A stretch of 64,000 nt of DNA from Nodosilinea nodulosa PCC 7104 (GCF_000309385.1 NZ_JH976537.1:2535866-2599865); one strand, 5' to 3'; shown: positions 43,469 through 52,386, numbered from the stretch's first letter. Notes: a model not told the origin generated them from the sequence alone. A program made the numbers and translations.

Positions 43469-44056
43469 ATGAGTAAAAAAGCCGCATCGGCTGGCGCAAA
43501 CAATCGATCGCTGATTGTGTCTGCGGCCTACCAACTCCTGGCTCAAGAGGGGTACGATGCGGCCACCATGAAGGAAATTGCCCAGGTAGCCGGGGTCGCC
43601 CCTGGCCTCATTCACTATTACTTCAACAGCAAAGACCAGCTCTTGCAGGAGGTACTCTATACAGCCGGAGAACGCTATGTAAACGAGGTGGAGCGGTGGT
43701 GCAGCACCCTGTCTGCCCAGCAACTGCTGGAAACGACCTTCACCGAGCCTAAGCAACGGGTGATGCGTGAGCCAGAGTGGTTTCGGCTGCGCTGCGAGCT
43801 GTTTGCCCTGGGGCTGCGCAATCCTAACTTTCACGAGGCCGTGCAGGTCATGCTCGCCACTGGGCGGCAGTGCATTACCCGGCTGGTAAAGCAAATAGCG
43901 GGAGATGCGATCGCCAATCCAGAAGCCACGGCGGCTGTATTGCTAGCCGCGTTTGACGGTCTAGCGCTGCAAAAGCTGGCAGATCCCGCGTTTGATTTAG
44001 ATAGCGCCTATCAGACCTTGCTTCAAATGTTTATGGCTCAGCTGGATGAGCCGTAG
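43469..44056 (+). CDS. TetR-family repressor (TetR-2)
   Basis: 195 residues. HTH region NRSLIVSAAYQLLAQEGYDAATMKEIAQVAGVAPGLIHYYFNSKDQLL, then an all-helical effector domain. AAGGAG lies close upstream of the ATG. An operator-like inverted repeat overlaps its own start site, and a near-identical one precedes the next gene, so it probably represses both itself and the epimerase-DUF1772 pair. It is unrelated to TetR-1 outside the HTH. Confidence 0.92.
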   Translation: MSKKAASAGANNRSLIVSAAYQLLAQEGYDAATMKEIAQVAGVAPGLIHYYFNSKDQLLQEVLYTAGERYVNEVERWCSTLSAQQLLETTFTEPKQRVMREPEWFRLRCELFALGLRNPNFHEAVQVMLATGRQCITRLVKQIAGDAIANPEATAAVLLAAFDGLALQKLADPAFDLDSAYQTLLQMFMAQLDEP

Positions 44057-44092
44057 CCCAGGCTATGGGCAGCTCTCTCTTTTTGATCGCTT

Positions 44093-44112
44093 TTGGTTGG
44101 TTGACCAACTAA
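44093..44112 (+). promoter_or_regulatory. TetR-2 operator before the epimerase gene
   Basis: TTGGTTG-GTTGAC-CAACTAA has the same 7-6-7 geometry as the site before TetR-2, with one mismatch between arms, 20 bases before the epimerase start. It supports control of that gene by TetR-2. Confidence 0.62.
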
Positions 44113-44131
44113 TTCTAAAAGGAATCTCATC

Positions 44132-45019
44132 ATGGATGTTTTAGTGACCGGAGCAACAGGGTATATCGGCAGCGCGATCGCGCGCGCCCTACCATCAGCG
44201 GGCCATACCGTAATCGGCCTGGCGCGATCGGAAGCGGCGGCCAAAAAGCTTGAAACGCTTGGGGTACGGCCTTTGGCTGGAGATTTACATCAGCCCCAGA
44301 CGCTGGCTCAGGCGGCGCACCACGCCGATGCGGTGATCCACGCAGCCTCTACTGGTGACGCGCAAATGGCCAATGCCGAGCGGTTGGCGGTCAACATCTT
44401 CCTCGACAGTCTGGCAGGGACGGGTAAGCCATTTATCTATACAACGGGAACCTGGCTGCTGGGCAACACCGGCGATCGCCTAACCGATGAGGCCGCGCCG
44501 CTTGATCCCACACCGCTGATTGCCTGGCGGGCCGAGCTGGAGGCCCAGGTTTTGGCGGCCTGCGATCGCCAGATTCGCACCATCGTCATTCGTCCAGCGC
44601 TGGTGTATGGCCGGGGCGGTGGCCTGGTGGCAATGCTAGTGGAGTCTGGGCATCAGCACGGGGTGGTGCAGTTTATCGGCTCAGGCGATAACCGCTGGAC
44701 TCTGGTGCATGTCGATGATCTGGCTCGCTGTTACGTAGCCGCTCTAGAGCGGGCCTCGGCGGGTTCGCTGTTTATTGCCGCCGACAGGCAGGTCGTCACG
44801 CTGCGAGAGATTGCTGAAGCCGCCAGCTATGCCGCCAATATTCCTGGTCGCATTCAAGCCTGGCCACTGGATGAAGCGCGCCTGGCCATGGGGCCTTTTG
44901 CCGATGCCCTCGCTCTTGATCAACAGGTGAGTGGCGAAAAAGCCAGAACGGCCCTGAGCTGGCAACCGCAAGCCGTCTCATTACTCAATGATCTCAGGGA
45001 GGGATCCTATGTTAGCTGA
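44132..45019 (+). CDS. NAD-dependent epimerase/dehydratase-like protein
   Basis: 295 residues of an extended SDR/NAD(P)-binding fold: VTGATGYIGSAIARAL at the N-terminus, DAVIHAAST, YTTGTWLLG and RPALVYGRGGG. The usual YxxxK is not obvious (the expected Tyr region reads TGTWLLGN), so it may be an atypical member or a reductase/sensor. An AAAAGGAA sequence precedes the ATG. It overlaps the DUF1772 gene by 11 bases and shares the TetR-2 operator, giving a two-gene unit. Confidence 0.87.
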   Translation: MDVLVTGATGYIGSAIARALPSAGHTVIGLARSEAAAKKLETLGVRPLAGDLHQPQTLAQAAHHADAVIHAASTGDAQMANAERLAVNIFLDSLAGTGKPFIYTTGTWLLGNTGDRLTDEAAPLDPTPLIAWRAELEAQVLAACDRQIRTIVIRPALVYGRGGGLVAMLVESGHQHGVVQFIGSGDNRWTLVHVDDLARCYVAALERASAGSLFIAADRQVVTLREIAEAASYAANIPGRIQAWPLDEARLAMGPFADALALDQQVSGEKARTALSWQPQAVSLLNDLREGSYVS

Positions 45020-45470
45020 TGGGTTGCTGGGGCTGGCCATTTTGTCGGCAGGAGTGGTTTACGGTGTGGACGTGTTTTTTGCGGTGGTGGGGCGATCGGC
45101 CCTGGCGGCCAGTGAGGAGGGGGCGATCGCCAACGTGATGGCCCATTTACACCAGGTTGCCGATGCCCGCATGCCGATCTTTGGTGCGCTAGGAATGCTG
45201 ACAACCGCCGCATTTGTCGTCGCTAGCGTTGTCGGGACGCCTTCAAGCTGGCTGGCACTGATGGCCCTGGCGGGCTTGCTCGTTCAGCTGGGCCTGTACC
45301 TGAGAGTGGCTAAACCCGTCAACGAAGTTATGAAGGCCGCTGTACAGCAGGGAACAATTCCCGACAATGTTCGCGCCCTGCAAAACCGATGGGATAGCGT
45401 GATTGTGGGGCGCGCCCTCGCCATGACCTGGGCGATCGGGTGTCTCCTGCTGGCAAGGGCGTTTCGCTAA
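45009..45470 (+). CDS. DUF1772-like small membrane protein
   Basis: 153 residues with four hydrophobic segments (LADGLLGLAILSAGVVYGVDVFF, FGALGMLTTAAFVVASVV, WLALMALAGLLVQLGLYL and ALAMTWAIGCLLLA). The layout and LQNRWDSVIVGRAL near the C-terminus fit DUF1772/anthrone oxygenase-type membrane proteins. The start is the ATG at 45009, with GGGAGG just upstream, inside the epimerase gene's last codons. It is probably co-regulated by TetR-2. The biochemical role is unknown. Confidence 0.72.
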   Translation: MLADGLLGLAILSAGVVYGVDVFFAVVGRSALAASEEGAIANVMAHLHQVADARMPIFGALGMLTTAAFVVASVVGTPSSWLALMALAGLLVQLGLYLRVAKPVNEVMKAAVQQGTIPDNVRALQNRWDSVIVGRALAMTWAIGCLLLARAFR

Positions 45471-45615
45471 CTCCGAGGGAATTGGATGGGATCTCAGCAA
45501 TATGCTGGGATCCCTAATTCTCTACTAGAGCCCCTCGCCAACCCTACTGTCCCGTCAGGCTCGAGTTTTCCCGGCGGGCTATCCTACAGATAAGCGCTTG
45601 TCCACGGAGGCATCC

Positions 45616-46353
45616 ATGACCGCCCTCTGGCCCCAGGCCACCACTACCTACCCCAGCTCCGACGGTGAACCCGTGGCCGAAACCTACGCCCACCTCTACG
45701 CTCTGCTAATTACGCTGGAGGTACTGCGGCAGTATGTCGCCGGACGACGAGCAACAGTGCTGGGTAATCAGTTCATGTACTACGCCCAGGGGTTCCCCAG
45801 GCTGCGGGTAGCCCCTGATGTAATGGTGATTTTTGAGGTGGAGCCTGGGGGGCGCGACAACTACAAAATTTGGGAAGAGGGCCGGGTGCCGTCGGTCATT
45901 TTTGAAATGACTTCCGCCAGCACCCGCCAGCAGGACGAAGTGGAGAAAAAGACCCTCTACGAAGGACTGGGAGTGCAGGAATACTGGCTGTTTGACCCCA
46001 AGGGCGAATGGATCGCCGAGCAGCTCAAGGGCTACCGCCTGCGAGATGAGGTCTACGCACCAATTGCAGACGGCTGTAGCGAACCGCTGGGCCTGCGTTT
46101 GGAAATCGACGGCGGACTGATCGCCTTTTATCGTCAGGACACAGGCGAGAAGCTGCTGATCCCCGATGAGCTGGCGATCGCCCTCAGGCAAGAGGCCCTG
46201 CGCAGGCAGCAGGCCGAACAACAGGCGGCGGCGGCAGAACGAAGGGCGGCGGCGGCAGAACGAGAGTTGGAAGAGTTGAAGTCCAGGCTGCGCGATTCGC
46301 AAAGCGATCCGTCCCGGAATCGCGGCATTGACCCCGACACCCTGCTTAGCTAA
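45616..46353 (+). CDS. Uma2-family (DUF820) putative endonuclease
   Basis: 245 residues from the ATG at 45616, which has GGAGG five bases upstream (a TTG at 45598 is the open-frame start). The DUF820 core is clear: RVAPDVMVIFEVEPGGRDNYKIWEEGRVPSVIFEMTSASTRQQDEVEKKTLYEGLGVQEYWLFDP. A C-terminal Ala/Arg/Glu-rich helix (AEQQAAAAERRAAAAERELEELKSRL) is a predicted coiled coil typical of this cyanobacterial subgroup. The function is unproven. Confidence 0.88.
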   Translation: MTALWPQATTTYPSSDGEPVAETYAHLYALLITLEVLRQYVAGRRATVLGNQFMYYAQGFPRLRVAPDVMVIFEVEPGGRDNYKIWEEGRVPSVIFEMTSASTRQQDEVEKKTLYEGLGVQEYWLFDPKGEWIAEQLKGYRLRDEVYAPIADGCSEPLGLRLEIDGGLIAFYRQDTGEKLLIPDELAIALRQEALRRQQAEQQAAAAERRAAAAERELEELKSRLRDSQSDPSRNRGIDPDTLLS

Positions 46354-46515
46354 ATCTCTCCCTACCTCTGGCGAAAACTAACCTGACTTTCCGGAAAGCC
46401 AGCCCGTCGCGGTGAGGGACTTGGCGGCGCGGCAGCCCAGCTCAGATCTGCACCCCATGCAGCGACCTTGGGCATCCTAAACCAGACCGTCCTTATTTGA
46501 TTGCGATACAACGCT

Positions 46516-47616
46516 ATGGTGGCTCGTACCTTTGGTTGCTTTGGTTCTGCACTGGTTACCGTGGCTGGGCTAGCGGGTGCCGTTTGGGTGCTCAACCTGC
46601 CCTACCCCATGATTCGCTGGCCCGTGGCCAAGACGGCTCCCCTGATCCTGCTGCCCAGCTACATCAAGATGGACAACGACTATCGGCAGGCGGTATCGCT
46701 GGTGGCCCAGGCCGACCAGCTGGTGAACCAGGCCACCTCCGCCAGCGACATTGAGCTGGGCGAAGAAAAAGTCCATCAGGCCCAGGAGCATTTGGACGGT
46801 CTGCCCGTATGGTTTTTGGGCTATTACCCCACGGCCTACTGTGGGTTTGTCGGCTGCCGGTGGCAGTTCACCCTAGACGAGTTTGAGGCCGCCCGATCTG
46901 AAATTGGCCGCATGGAAGCGGTGGTGTTTCAGGAGCGCAACGCCCAGCATTTGCTCGAAGAAGGCACGCTGGCCGTCGATGGAGCAGAGCAGGCCTTTCA
47001 AGCTGCCCAATCGGGTACCGATCGCGCCACCGCCCTGAGCACCTGGCAGCGGGGCATGGATAAGCTCAACGAAATTCCGCCCGAAACCCTGGCCGGACGG
47101 CAGTCGGCCACCAAGCTCGAAGCCTACCAGCGCGACTACCAGCAGGTGACAGGCAGTGTTGCCGGGGGCGATCGCTCCAACACCCTGGTCGATGCCGCCA
47201 AAGCCTTTGCCTACCAGGCCGCGATCGCCGGGCAAAATCCACCCCACCCCGCCGATACCTGGGCGCGGGCGGCAGAGCTGTGGGAAACCGCGATCGCGCG
47301 CCTCAACGACATCCCCGTTCAAGACCCCGGCTACAGCGAGGCTCAAATTCTGCTGGCCCAGTATCAGGCCAACCTTGGCATTGTTCAGGAAAATGTCGCC
47401 AAGGAAGAAGCCTCCGCCAGAGCCCTGGATAACGCCACCGAAAAAAGCACTCGGATGCTGGCCCAAAACCTGGAAGGCATGGAGCGCAACCAGATCGCCA
47501 GCCTCATGCAGGACATCATCAACGATTTGGAAAAAGTACAGCCCAATACCACCAGCTACCCCAAAGCCAGCGCCATGCTCACCTCGGCCAATCAAAAGCT
47601 AGCCCAGCTCAAGTAG
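46516..47616 (+). CDS. Hypothetical membrane-anchored helical protein
   Basis: 366 residues from the ATG giving MVARTFGCFG (the frame opens at a TTG at 46501). One N-terminal membrane segment (GSALVTVAGLAGAVWVLNLPYPM) is followed by a long soluble helical domain with tandem WxxAxxxLxxI-type helical hairpins (STWQRGMDKLNEIPPETLAGR, ELWETAIARLNDIPVQDPGY), resembling TPR-like units. A small Cys-containing FLGYYPTAYCGFVGCRWQF segment lies near 110-130. It is probably periplasmic or lumenal. I do not recognise the family by name. Confidence 0.72.
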   Translation: MVARTFGCFGSALVTVAGLAGAVWVLNLPYPMIRWPVAKTAPLILLPSYIKMDNDYRQAVSLVAQADQLVNQATSASDIELGEEKVHQAQEHLDGLPVWFLGYYPTAYCGFVGCRWQFTLDEFEAARSEIGRMEAVVFQERNAQHLLEEGTLAVDGAEQAFQAAQSGTDRATALSTWQRGMDKLNEIPPETLAGRQSATKLEAYQRDYQQVTGSVAGGDRSNTLVDAAKAFAYQAAIAGQNPPHPADTWARAAELWETAIARLNDIPVQDPGYSEAQILLAQYQANLGIVQENVAKEEASARALDNATEKSTRMLAQNLEGMERNQIASLMQDIINDLEKVQPNTTSYPKASAMLTSANQKLAQLK

Positions 47617-47862
47617 CGGCCAACACAGCCACAGCAAGAGCGGCATCCTTCCACTATTCCAACCGTTTAGGCAACGGTGATGAACTGTTACTGCGGTCCG
47701 TAGGGGTAGCCATTTTCACCTTAAAATCATCACCATCTGCTTCTGGAGATCGGGGCTGAGCGCGTCAGGGATGTTGTGCTTCATTGCAAACCCAGTTGGG
47801 TCTCCGGAAGTAAGCCGGGTGCAGGTGTATTTAATGTCGAAACTAACCGCGAACCCCACCCC

Positions 47863-48795
47863 ATGCTGAAGCTCGCCGACCTGCAACTGGGCCAAAAATT
47901 TACGCTGCTGCTGCTGCTTGTGTTTTTGGGCGGCATTGTTGCCAGCAGCATCGCCCTATCCTCAGTTTTAAACCAAAACGCCCAGGCCCAGCTGACCACC
48001 AAAGCACTGATGCTGATGGAAACCATGAACTCCGTGCGCGATTACACGAGTAACCAGGTAAAACCGGAGCTTGCCGATCGCCTCAGCACCGAGTTTTTGC
48101 CCGAAACAATCCCGGCCTATTCCGCCCGCGAGGTGTTTGAAACCTTTCGCGCCAACCCCATCTACGCCGACTTTTTCTACAAAGAAGCCACCCTCAACCC
48201 CACCAACCTGAGAGATAAGGCCGATGGCTTTGAGGCTCAGCTGGTTGAGAACTTCAACCAGCAGGGCACCACCCAGGAAATCAGTGGGTTTCGCTCGACC
48301 CCAGCGGGGGACCTGTACTACATTGCCCGCCCGATTAAAATTAGCAAGCCCAGCTGTCTGGAGTGCCACAGCACCCCCGCCGCCGCCCCGGCCAGCATGA
48401 TCGAGCGCTACGGCACTAACAACGGATTTGGCTGGAATCTCGATGACATTGTTGGCGCTCAGGTGATTTCTGTGCCCGCCGAAAAGGTTCTAAAAAGCGC
48501 CCGCCAGTCTCTTTTGCTCATTCTCGGCATTTTTGTGATTGCGTTTTCGGTGGCGATCGTGCTGGTCAATCTTTGGCTCAAGCGCTACGTGGTGCGCCCG
48601 CTCAACCGCATGGCCCTGGCCGCCGAAGCCGCCAGCATGGGAGACCCCGGTGCAGAGTTTATCGTCAAGTCTAAGGACGAAGTGGGCAAGCTGGCCGAAG
48701 CCTTTAACCGCATGCAGCTGAGTTTGCAGATGGCCATGCAGCGCCTCGATCGCTACCGCGAAGGGCGGCGCAATTCCGATGATTTTTCCAAATAA
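47863..48795 (+). CDS. Tll0287-like (DUF3365) haem-binding sensor with HAMP domain
   Basis: 310 residues from the ATG giving MLKLADLQLG (the frame opens at 47776). An N-terminal membrane helix (FTLLLLLVFLGGIVASSIAL) is followed by a periplasmic DUF3365/Tll0287 domain with a CLECH haem-c motif (SCLECHSTPAAA). A second membrane helix (LLLILGIFVIAFSVAIVLVNLWL) and a HAMP domain (about 245-295) complete it. It ends about 15 residues after HAMP with no kinase or cyclase output, so signalling needs a partner. The convergent cyclase-kinase gene is the nearest candidate. Confidence 0.87.
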   Translation: MLKLADLQLGQKFTLLLLLVFLGGIVASSIALSSVLNQNAQAQLTTKALMLMETMNSVRDYTSNQVKPELADRLSTEFLPETIPAYSAREVFETFRANPIYADFFYKEATLNPTNLRDKADGFEAQLVENFNQQGTTQEISGFRSTPAGDLYYIARPIKISKPSCLECHSTPAAAPASMIERYGTNNGFGWNLDDIVGAQVISVPAEKVLKSARQSLLLILGIFVIAFSVAIVLVNLWLKRYVVRPLNRMALAAEAASMGDPGAEFIVKSKDEVGKLAEAFNRMQLSLQMAMQRLDRYREGRRNSDDFSK

Positions 48796-48796
48796 T

Positions 48797-48876
48797 ATAG
48801 CTGTGCCCAGTCTGGTTAAGACCTGTCTCCCAGGAACGTTCAAACGTTTGAACGTTCGTAGGGGTTCTGAAGGGCA
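48797..48876 (-). repeat. Nested-palindrome intergenic element, copy C (reverse orientation)
   Basis: It has a perfect 24-bp palindrome at 48834-48857 (half-site GAACGTTCAAAC). On the minus strand it is followed after exactly 14 bases by TTAACCAG (48812-48819) and a CACAGCTAT tail, as in copies A and B. The outer left arm is not conserved here. It occupies the short gap between two convergent genes. Confidence 0.85.
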
Positions 48877-48918
48877 TTGTGCCGAGCGGGCCGCCCAGGG
48901 GGCAAACCCGACTGGCCC

Positions 48919-50955
48919 TTACTGCATCTGGTGGCGAAAATCCTCGGCCTTTTTGCGGTCGGGGATTTCGGCGGCCAGACGGGTGACGAGTTCCTGAGCG
49001 GAAAGATGGGGAAAATCGGCCAGGGTATCGTCGACTAGATACCTGGCCATGGGGCCAATGCAGCGGGTCAGGGTCTGCCGACAGCGGCTGATAAAGTCCG
49101 CGCTGGGGCGATCGCCCGTGGAAGAGTGCTGCTCAGACAGCTGGCCCGATGGCTCGGCCAAGCCCTGGGAGGCCGCTTCGGGGCCGACGGAATGATCGTC
49201 TACAGCCACCTGAATGCGGCTGATAAAGTCCGTGGCCTGCCGCCCATTCGACAGCTGGCTGGCCAAAATATCGACGAACTCCTCCGGGGTGGCCTGGGGA
49301 TATTGGTCGATCATTTCTTCGACAATGACGCTGGCCATGGGGCCAATGCAGCGGGCCAGCTCGTGGCGGCAGGTCTCTATAAATGCGGAGTGGTGCAGTT
49401 CTGAGGCCGCGATGCTCGGGTCGGCAGCGGTGGGAACCTCGGCGCGATGCACGGCCTGCGTCCAAGCCGGTGCCACCATGATGGGAGAGCTGGGCGCCAC
49501 GGCGGCGGCCAGGGGAGCCAGGCGCTGCACAACCTCGGCGGCCGACTGAAAGCGGGCCTTTGGCTTTTGCTGCACCAGCTGGGTGAGAATGGCTTCCAGG
49601 GTGGGGCTGAGGCTGACGTAGGATTGCCAGCGCCACTCCAGCGAGTCCTGGTCGATTAAAGCTCTCGGATAGCGGCCCGTCAGCAGCACGATCGCCGTTA
49701 CCCCCAGGGCGTAGAGATCGCTGCACGGAAAACACTGGCCCAGGTGAATTTGCTCCGGCGGCGAGTAGCCAAACTTGCCCACCATGGTGGCCGGTTGACC
49801 ATCGTCGGCGGGGGCCATTTCATCGGATAGCAGGGTGCTGATGGCGTCGCTGACCAGGCCAAAATCGATCAGCACGGGCAGGTTGCGATCGCGGCAGTAC
49901 ATGATATTGTCCGGCGAAATATCGCGGTGCACAATATTCAAGCTGTGCAGATACTCCAGCACTCGCAGCATCTGCATCAGCCACTGGATCACCTCCGCCT
50001 CAGAAAACTGGCTACTTTGCTGGCGGCGCTGCTTAATCAGCTGGGAGTAAGGCACGCCGTCAATGTATTCCTGCACAATGAACAGGCGATTTTTTTGGGT
50101 AAAGCAGGCCAAAAACTTAGGCACCTGGGGATGGTCGAGCTGGTACAGGGTTTTGGCCTCTCGCTTAAAGAGGTCCAGCGCCTTTTGCAGGTTATGGCCC
50201 GATTTTTTGGTGGGAAAAAACTCCTTCAGCACGCAGGCTTCGCCAAACCGCTGGGAGTCTTCGACCAGATACGACCGGCCAAAGCCGCCCTGGCCCAACA
50301 CCCGCTGCACAACGTAGCGGCCCCCAATTTTGCTGCCCGGCGCTATGACCCTGCGATCGCCAGCTACATCTCCGGCAGGCTCAGGGGCAGTTTCAGCCGC
50401 AGGAGGTGCAGCGCTAGCCCCGTTGGCCACCTGCGGCAGCGCGTGGACATGGTAGGCCGGCACCAGATCCTGAATGTTTTTGAGCTGAAGCGGTCCGGCG
50501 TAGGTGACATCTAGATCGAGCCGTGACTTGACGACGTCGTAAACAATTTTAGAAATGCAGAGACCGCTGGGGTGCGCCTCGGTTTGCAGACGAGCGGCAA
50601 TGTTGACCCCATTTCCCATCACGTCGGACTGGCTAAAAAAGACATCCCCCAGGTGAATGCCAATGCGGTGCAGTAGCGCTGGCTCCCCCTCGGCGTTGGC
50701 GTTGAGGCGGGACAGTTCTTTTTGAATTTCCAGGCCGCAGCTCACGGCCTGCACAGCGCTGGCAAAGTACATCAACAGGCCATCGCCAGTCGATTTCAGC
50801 ACCTTGCCCTCAAACTGCTCGCAGAGCTTTTCCATCAGCTCCTGATCCCGCTGAAGCTGAGAGAGGGTCAACTCCTCATGCACCGACATGCGGGCGCTGA
50901 AGCCGACCGCATCGGTTAACATAATCGCGGCTAGGGTGCGATGTCCATGGTTCAC
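48919..50955 (-). CDS. Class III nucleotide cyclase-serine/threonine kinase fusion
   Basis: 678 residues. A class III cyclase homology domain (about 8-170) has both metal Asp residues (Asp15 in LTDAVGFS, Asp58 in KSTGDGLLMYF) and GNGVNIAARL. A serine/threonine kinase domain (about 213-480) has GQGGFGRSY, Lys244, HRDISPDN (HRD 343-345) and DFG (364-366). The C-terminus carries two copies of a ~57-residue helical domain with CIGPMA (about 540-596 and 621-678), resembling the domain appended to other bacterial kinases. No membrane segment. It could couple cyclic-nucleotide synthesis to protein phosphorylation. Confidence 0.9.
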   Translation of the reverse strand: MNHGHRTLAAIMLTDAVGFSARMSVHEELTLSQLQRDQELMEKLCEQFEGKVLKSTGDGLLMYFASAVQAVSCGLEIQKELSRLNANAEGEPALLHRIGIHLGDVFFSQSDVMGNGVNIAARLQTEAHPSGLCISKIVYDVVKSRLDLDVTYAGPLQLKNIQDLVPAYHVHALPQVANGASAAPPAAETAPEPAGDVAGDRRVIAPGSKIGGRYVVQRVLGQGGFGRSYLVEDSQRFGEACVLKEFFPTKKSGHNLQKALDLFKREAKTLYQLDHPQVPKFLACFTQKNRLFIVQEYIDGVPYSQLIKQRRQQSSQFSEAEVIQWLMQMLRVLEYLHSLNIVHRDISPDNIMYCRDRNLPVLIDFGLVSDAISTLLSDEMAPADDGQPATMVGKFGYSPPEQIHLGQCFPCSDLYALGVTAIVLLTGRYPRALIDQDSLEWRWQSYVSLSPTLEAILTQLVQQKPKARFQSAAEVVQRLAPLAAAVAPSSPIMVAPAWTQAVHRAEVPTAADPSIAASELHHSAFIETCRHELARCIGPMASVIVEEMIDQYPQATPEEFVDILASQLSNGRQATDFISRIQVAVDDHSVGPEAASQGLAEPSGQLSEQHSSTGDRPSADFISRCRQTLTRCIGPMARYLVDDTLADFPHLSAQELVTRLAAEIPDRKKAEDFRHQMQ

Positions 50956-51051
50956 ACTAGTCAGCTCCAGGGAGTTCTAAGGACGTTCAGGTCGCTGACG
51001 GAGGCAGAACTTCTCCGTTAGCGCGCGGTTGGATTCATCTATTAGCTTCAC

Positions 51052-51213
51052 CTATGGGGCGGTGATTTCCTGAAAGCAGTCCTGATGGTCGATGGCGTAG
51101 GCGTGGGCACCCCTGGGGTCTGATATTCGCTGGACCAGCGCTAGCGCATCTGTAACCACGCCTGCGATCGCGCCAGCAGCAACCAGCCCTAAATTTGATT
51201 CTATCCTACGCAT
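51052..51213 (-). CDS. Possible small secreted or membrane protein
   Basis: A 53-residue frame starts at an ATG at 51213 in the 322-base gap 50956-51277: MRRIESNLGLVAAGAIAGVV, then TDALALVQRISDPRGAHAYA and a short acidic tail. It combines a positively charged start, a hydrophobic core and a GC-rich codon pattern like the neighbours, which argues for coding. I see no clear ribosome-binding site and do not recognise the sequence, so it is only a candidate. Confidence 0.38.
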   Translation of the reverse strand: MRRIESNLGLVAAGAIAGVVTDALALVQRISDPRGAHAYAIDHQDCFQEITAP

Positions 51214-51277
51214 CAGCCGCTAGCGGCTTGACAGCTCACTCTCCCACCGTTCTTTGTCAAGGCTTTAGCTAAGCTAA

Positions 51278-52189
51278 TCAATTGCCCTTGGCAGCGGGCG
51301 CCCCAGGGGCACCAGACTCCAGAGTTAGCACCGCAGGCTGCTCTTTGACTCGCGACTCCAGGGGCCGCACTTTTTCGACCAGGGCAATGAGCTGGGTCAG
51401 ATCGGGCGGCGATGCATTGGGCACATAGCCCGCATCGGCAGTGATGTTAGAGGGCGCGCTCTGCATAGCCTGCTCAATGTACTGCTGCTGATTGCGATCG
51501 ACATTGGGGCTGATCAAAACGGCCCCCGGAGGAATGGCCCGGCTGGCATGCAAGACTCTAAACTCGCCCTCCTCAAAGGCCTTGCGCTGCTGCTGAAAGT
51601 CATCCTCTGACATAGCCCCCGCCGCCACCCGGCCATCGGCAATCCAGACCAGCATGGTCGCCGGGGTAGAGGCAAACTCAATTTTCGCCAGGGTCAGGCC
51701 GTAGAGATCGTAGAGGGGAAGATAATAGCCCGTAGCCGACCCTGCCTCGCCCAGGGCAATGGTCTGATTGGCCAGATCCCCCAGCCCTTGAAAGGAGCTA
51801 TCGTCGCGCACGACCAGCACAGACTTTTGCTTGGGCGGACCCAGGGTAGGAAAAATGGGCAGATAGTTGGCTTCAGCAATGGCAATGGCCGCCAACCCCG
51901 AGGGAGCAAACACCAGCGACCAGTTATCCGCCCGAATTTCCTCAACGGCACGAATCTCGTTGAAAACAGGCTCCAGCTCCACCACAGCGTGGAGCTGCTC
52001 TGCCAAATAGGTTTGAAAACGCTGGTATTTTTCTAAAGAGCTGGCCCCGTCGTCATAGCTCACCAGCCCTACGGTGAGGCGCATTGGCTGATCGGACACC
52101 TTAGCTGTGCCGCAGCCTACCGCCTGCAACAGCAGCACCGCCACCAGGCTGGCCAGACACAGGTTGCAAAACCGACGCAGTTGCCCCAT
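51278..52189 (-). CDS. PhnD/SsuA-like phosphate/phosphonate-binding lipoprotein
   Basis: 303 residues from the ATG giving MGQLRRFCNL; the frame is open to 52423, but that overlaps the thioredoxin gene. The signal peptide ends in LLLQAVGCG, a lipobox. The body is a PhnD-type periplasmic binding protein: LTVGLVSYDDGASSLEKYQRFQTYLAEQL, FAPSGLAAIAIAE, SVLVVRDDSSFQGLGDL and GSATGYYLPL. No permease or ATPase lies nearby, so it may be an orphan or a sensor component. The ligand is unknown. Confidence 0.85.
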   Translation of the reverse strand: MGQLRRFCNLCLASLVAVLLLQAVGCGTAKVSDQPMRLTVGLVSYDDGASSLEKYQRFQTYLAEQLHAVVELEPVFNEIRAVEEIRADNWSLVFAPSGLAAIAIAEANYLPIFPTLGPPKQKSVLVVRDDSSFQGLGDLANQTIALGEAGSATGYYLPLYDLYGLTLAKIEFASTPATMLVWIADGRVAAGAMSEDDFQQQRKAFEEGEFRVLHASRAIPPGAVLISPNVDRNQQQYIEQAMQSAPSNITADAGYVPNASPPDLTQLIALVEKVRPLESRVKEQPAVLTLESGAPGAPAAKGN

Positions 52190-52386
52190 GGTCTCCACAA
52201 AATAGTTGCTCGGGGTTGCCCCTGAGGAAGTCTGATCAAGTGTTTGCAGCTTAGATCGACGGGCCTCATAAATTGGATCTTCTTCGTATTCTGTGACGTT
52301 TTTGGGACGTTTTCTGGGACGTTTTTTGGGATGTTTTGCGGCCAGGAGAAATGGGGCAGGGAACCCTGCAACCACAGCCATAGCCT

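Noticed and set aside
52290-52340. Four short GGGACGTTTT-like direct repeats between the PhnD-like and thioredoxin genes
   Set aside because: Too short and degenerate to call an operator array or a minisatellite with confidence.
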